Shown piece after piece: positions 7,226-9,718 of a stretch of 9,718 bases of DNA. The DNA is from Staphylococcaceae bacterium UBA6286 (lineage in GTDB: Bacteria > Bacillota > Bacilli > Staphylococcales > Staphylococcaceae). The stretch's first letter is position 1; each line of letters opens with the position of its first letter. The notes beneath the pieces were generated by a model. That model was not told where the DNA came from. It was given only the letters and a program-made list of their open reading frames with translations, and did not search any database. Location: NCBI GenBank assembly GCA_002438305.1, contig DJUI01000040.1:6955-16672 (forward strand). The letters run 5' to 3'. The position numbers were made by a program, and so were the translations under genes.

Positions 7226-8558
7226 TTCGATCCTCCTTCAATGCTTCCACAACGGCACTAATTTGACCATCGGAAACTTGAATTTCTATTGCGTCTGAAA
7301 GCTTCACGTCGTCTATACTACTAACAATTCCCTCGGCTGTTCTGACGATACTATAGCCTCTCTCCAGTATCCCCACTGGATTGAGACTTGCAAGCAGCTT
7401 ATGCTGGAATTCAAGAGACTGAGTTAAGCTTTGCAGCTGTCTATGAACAGCGCGTTCCAGCTGCACGTTAAGCTGTGACAAACGCCGGCTGTTCATTTCA
7501 ATTTGCGAAGCAAGTCGTTCTTTAGACAGTCTGCTGTCAAGACGAACAAAACGCGCACTGCTTTCAGCAAACTTGTCTTTAAGTAAATAGAACATTCTCT
7601 GTTCAATTTCATCTTTACGCTGCACCTGCTGCTCAATCAGCAGATTCGGATTTCGGAAGATCGGATGCCCGCTGAGCCGCTGCAGTCGTTGATTTTCATA
7701 TTTCAGTCGCTGCGTCAACTGCTGCCTTAGAAAAACATCAGTCGATTTGAGCTGATTCATCAGCTCAAACTGGTCCGGGACCGCCATGACTGCAGCACCT
7801 GTAGGCGTAGGGGCTCTTAAATCAGCAGCAAAATCACTCAACGTCGTATCCGTTTCATGGCCGACCGCTGAAATAATCGGAGTGTCCGCTTCGTAGATGG
7901 CCTGTACGACGTCACGTTCATTAAATGCCCATAGATCTTCTATCGAGCCACCACCACGACCGACAATAATGACATCAACATTCATTGAATCTGCCTGCTT
8001 GATGTTTTTGACGATGTTGTCAACGGCGCCTGCACCCTGCACCAACGTTGAAATATAATGGACGTCTGCCAGTGGATACCGTCTATTGAGTGTAGATTCT
8101 ATATCGCGTATAGCGGCACCTGTAGAAGCCGTAAGAACCGCAATACTTGCGGGATACTTAGGCAGTTTTTTCTTATGCGCCGGGTTAAAGTACCCTTTTG
8201 ATTCAAGTTCCTTTTTCAATGCCTCGAACCTTTCGTAGAGCTGACCGACCCCATCAAGCGACATATCATTGACGTAGAGCTGATAGCTGCCCCGCCCTTC
8301 ATATACAGAGACTCGACCTGTAATCAGAACTTGGTCTCCCTCTTTTGGCGTGAAGCTGATTTTAGCGGCATCTCTTTTGAACATCATGCCATTCATCACG
8401 GCTCCGCCATCTTTCAGAGCGAAATAAAGATGGCCGCTTGAATGATGCTTGACGTTAGATAGTTCACCTTTGATAAACACATGCTCCAAATAAGGATCCC
8501 GGTCAAATTTTGCCTTGATGTACTTAGTGAGCGCACTGATGGATAAATATTCGGTCAT
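7218..8558 (-). CDS. xseA: Exodeoxyribonuclease VII large subunit
   Basis: Catalytic subunit of exonuclease VII. The 446 residues have the N-terminal OB fold (about 1-100, with [23 protein letters not shown]), then the catalytic domain with [13 protein letters not shown] (141-153), [11 protein letters not shown] (200-210) and [24 protein letters not shown] long coiled-coil region follows (about 265-400) and ends in a conserved ILERGYSIV segment. Length equals that of B. subtilis XseA (448). It starts by an ATGA overlap with the nusB stop and has only a weak Shine-Dalgarno, so translation probably depends on ribosomes finishing nusB. No damage is seen. Confidence 0.98.
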   Translation of the reverse strand: MTEYLSISALTKYIKAKFDRDPYLEHVFIKGELSNVKHHSSGHLYFALKDGGAVMNGMMFKRDAAKISFTPKEGDQVLITGRVSVYEGRGSYQLYVNDMSLDGVGQLYERFEALKKELESKGYFNPAHKKKLPKYPASIAVLTASTGAAIRDIESTLNRRYPLADVHYISTLVQGAGAVDNIVKNIKQADSMNVDVIIVGRGGGSIEDLWAFNERDVVQAIYEADTPIISAVGHETDTTLSDFAADLRAPTPTGAAVMAVPDQFELMNQLKSTDVFLRQQLTQRLKYENQRLQRLSGHPIFRNPNLLIEQQVQRKDEIEQRMFYLLKDKFAESSARFVRLDSRLSKERLASQIEMNSRRLSQLNVQLERAVHRQLQSLTQSLEFQHKLLASLNPVGILERGYSIVRTAEGIVSSIDDVKLSDAIEIQVSDGQISAVVEALKEDRNG

Positions 8559-8947
8559 TGCAACTTCTGTTTGATGACTTCGCTTAATACACCATTGATG
8601 AATTTATAGCTGTCATCATCCCCGTAAGTTTTGGCAAGATTGACCGCTTCATTGACTGCCACTTTTTCAGGCACATCCGTGTAGAGCACTTCAAATACTG
8701 ACATGCGAAGAATCAGTCGGTCAACTTTGCTGAGACGCTCTAACGTCCACTGCTTCAAGTGCGGTCTAATCGCATCGTCAAGTGCTTGCTGATGCTCTTT
8801 CACACCTTCAGCAATACTCTCCATAAAGGAATCACGTTCATTCGGTTCCAGGACAAATGATTTTGCCTCTGTTAATGTAATAGGTTCTTTTGTTTCCATC
8901 TGAAATAATACTTTTAGTGCTAGTTCTCTTGATTCGCTACGACTCAT
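8555..8947 (-). CDS. nusB: Transcription antitermination factor NusB
   Basis: NusB, with NusE (ribosomal protein S10), binds boxA RNA and supports antitermination of rRNA operons. The 130-residue all-helical protein shows the family blocks: RELALKVLFQME near the N-terminus, ERLSKVDRLILRMSVFEVLY in the middle, and VAVNEAVNLAKTYGDDDSYKFINGVL near the end. AAGGAG lies 7 bases before the ATG. The short gap after yqhY holds a 20-base palindrome that may tune how much message reaches nusB. The stop overlaps the xseA start by 4 bases. Confidence 0.97.
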   Translation of the reverse strand: MSRSESRELALKVLFQMETKEPITLTEAKSFVLEPNERDSFMESIAEGVKEHQQALDDAIRPHLKQWTLERLSKVDRLILRMSVFEVLYTDVPEKVAVNEAVNLAKTYGDDDSYKFINGVLSEVIKQKLQ

Positions 8948-8969
8948 AATTGTTCTCCTTCAAAAATTG

Positions 8970-8989
8970 AGAGGATGCATGCATCCTCT
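8970..8989 (-). terminator. Perfect 20-base palindrome between yqhY and nusB, possible weak terminator or processing hairpin
   Basis: AGAGGATGCATGCATCCTCT is its own reverse complement and overlaps the yqhY stop codon by one base. In RNA it folds as an 8-pair stem with a CATG loop. On the minus strand it is followed by CAATTTTTG, a short offset U-run, so partial termination or a message-stabilising end is plausible. The nusB Shine-Dalgarno comes right after. Confidence 0.5.
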
Positions 8990-9336
8990 TAGTTGTCTTT
9001 AAATTTAATATTGATGATATGGACATTGATTTGTTTTGGATTCAATGCAGTCATGTTTTCAAGTGCATACTTAATGTTCTGCTGCACCTGCTTTGCTGTC
9101 GCTGATATAGTAGTTCCATAATCAAACGTGCAGTAAGCATCTATATAGATATCTTCATCTTTTATTTCAACATTGACACCTCGGGCATTTTTAACACCTA
9201 ATTTATCGAGGGATTTATTTTTTTGTAACAGTGTTACACCTTTGACTTCGCTGACAGCGATGTTAGCGATCACTTCAATAACATTAGGCGAAATTTCTAC
9301 TGTACCTAAGTTCTGTTTAGACATCGTTTCAACCAT
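8989..9336 (-). CDS. yqhY: Asp23/Gls24 family envelope stress protein (YqhY)
   Basis: A 115-residue Asp23-family (DUF322) protein. The typical blocks are GTVEISPNVIEVIANIAVSEVKGV, then VNVEIKDEDIYIDAYCTFDYG, and QQNIKYALENMTAL with VNVHI-like ending INVHIINIKF. No signal peptide or membrane segment. In B. subtilis the gene sits beside accBC, and its loss disturbs fatty-acid synthesis, so a link to acetyl-CoA carboxylase is known for the family though the mechanism is not settled. A longer in-frame start at 9363 is rejected because GGGAGG (9344-9349) lies inside it, 7 bases before the ATG at 9334-9336. It is first in its unit with its own promoter. It is the yqhY locus, judged by accC/nusB neighbours, not the alkaline-shock asp23 locus itself. 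Confidence 0.94.
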   Translation of the reverse strand: MVETMSKQNLGTVEISPNVIEVIANIAVSEVKGVTLLQKNKSLDKLGVKNARGVNVEIKDEDIYIDAYCTFDYGTTISATAKQVQQNIKYALENMTALNPKQINVHIINIKFKDN

Positions 9337-9343
9337 GATATTG

Positions 9344-9349
9344 CCTCCC
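9344..9349 (-). promoter_or_regulatory. Ribosome binding site deciding the yqhY start
   Basis: GGGAGG on the minus strand sits 7 bases before the ATG at 9334-9336 and rules out the upstream in-frame ATG at 9361-9363. Confidence 0.75.
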
Positions 9350-9365
9350 ATCGTATAGTACATCT

Positions 9366-9394
9366 ATCATACCATTAATCCGCTGTAATATTAA
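9366..9394 (-). promoter_or_regulatory. Predicted sigma-A promoter of yqhY-nusB-xseA-xseB-ispA
   Basis: On the minus strand: -35 TTAATA (9389-9394, four of six matches), 17-base spacer, and -10 TATGAT (9366-9371) with TGG before it, an extended -10. The start would fall just upstream of the yqhY ribosome binding site. No sigma-B type element is evident. Confidence 0.7.
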
Positions 9395-9466
9395 CTAGAT
9401 TGAATAGAATTGATGAATCAAATAACAAATCTATAAATCTCATGGATAGTGGATTCTGCCATATAA

Positions 9467-9502
9467 AAAACGGAGATCCAGATTTTTCTGGATTTCCGTT
9501 TT
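9467..9502 (-). terminator. Intrinsic terminator after accC
   Basis: AAAACGGA and ATCCAGA pair with TCTGGAT and TCCGTTTT around a 4-base loop, with a single mismatch in the stem on the minus strand (G-U on the plus strand). A run of six T followed by ATAT comes next on the minus strand. It ends the accC message; T-runs on both sides mean it might also work in the plus direction. Confidence 0.87.
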
Positions 9503-9531
9503 ATCTGCTGATATAACCTATTTTATCAACA

Positions 9532-9718
9532 TCAATCGTATTGAAGTTCATTCTCTTCAAGAAAATTAGTACTGTAGTCTTTACTTAGAAATACAGGATG
9601 CTTGAGCAGCGCCTGATGGAATGGAATCGTTGTATCGATACCGTGAATGATATATTCATCCAGCGCTCGTAAGGCACAGCTGATCGCTTCTTCACGAGTC
9701 GGCTGGAAGACAATCAGT
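9532..9718 (-). CDS. accC: Acetyl-CoA carboxylase biotin carboxylase subunit, C-terminal end only
   Basis: Only the last 61 codons and the stop are in the window; the start lies beyond the right edge. The translation has the closing segment of biotin carboxylase: LIVFQPTREEAISCALRAL, then DEYIIHGIDTTIPFHQALL and STNFLEE, which match the AccC end where ETTIPFH and TKFLE are typical. AccC carboxylates biotin on AccB with ATP and bicarbonate, the first half of malonyl-CoA synthesis. Its place before yqhY and nusB is the standard Bacillus order. A strong terminator follows, so the next genes need their own promoter. Confidence 0.93.
   Translation of the reverse strand, partial: LIVFQPTREEAISCALRALDEYIIHGIDTTIPFHQALLKHPVFLSKDYSTNFLEENELQYD

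Noticed and set aside
9361..9363. Longer yqhY starting at the upstream ATG
   Set aside because: The strong GGGAGG ribosome binding site would lie within the coding sequence, and the extra residues are not family-like.

Overview
The window is chromosomal housekeeping DNA from a low-to-moderate GC Bacillota. It most resembles a member of the Staphylococcaceae or a close non-Staphylococcus relative. ArgR is very similar to the staphylococcal protein by recall, and IspA, NusB, XseA and RecN are all of Bacillales type. The gene order is the old Bacillus order: accC, yqhY, nusB, xseA, xseB, ispA, dxs, tlyA, argR, recN, spo0A, then a glycerophosphodiesterase gene. All genes lie on the minus strand, so the operons read from right to left. 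I see no RNA genes, mobile elements, CRISPR or phage genes, and no gene-free stretch longer than about 300 bases.

Terminators and promoters split the window into four transcription units. (1) The 3' end of accC ends at a terminator (9467-9502). (2) yqhY-nusB-xseA-xseB-ispA starts at an extended -10 promoter (9366-9394), is tightly packed with overlapping genes, and ends at a terminator (6143-6163). (3) dxs-tlyA starts at a consensus extended -10 promoter whose -35 lies in the preceding terminator's T-tract, and ends at 3370-3401. (4) argR-recN-spo0A-like-ugpQ starts at a promoter whose start site falls inside an ARG-box palindrome (3321-3336), so the unit is probably autoregulated by ArgR. 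It runs off the left edge.

Functionally, unit 2 covers envelope or fatty-acid homeostasis (YqhY), rRNA antitermination (NusB), exonuclease VII (XseA and XseB) and farnesyl diphosphate synthesis (IspA). Unit 3 supplies the first step of the MEP isoprenoid pathway (Dxs), which feeds IspA, plus a TlyA-type rRNA methyltransferase. Unit 4 joins arginine sensing, double-strand-break repair (RecN), a Spo0A-type response regulator and a phosphodiesterase.

The most interesting item is the short Spo0A homologue (496-1155). It keeps the phosphoacceptor aspartate and the VERAIRH recognition helix. It has a compressed linker and is about six residues short in the segment that contacts sigma-A in Bacillus subtilis. 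The spoIVB gene that sits between recN and spo0A in Bacillus is absent. This looks like a sporulation master regulator kept in a lineage that may no longer sporulate. The presence of dxs is also notable, because Staphylococcus aureus uses the mevalonate pathway instead.
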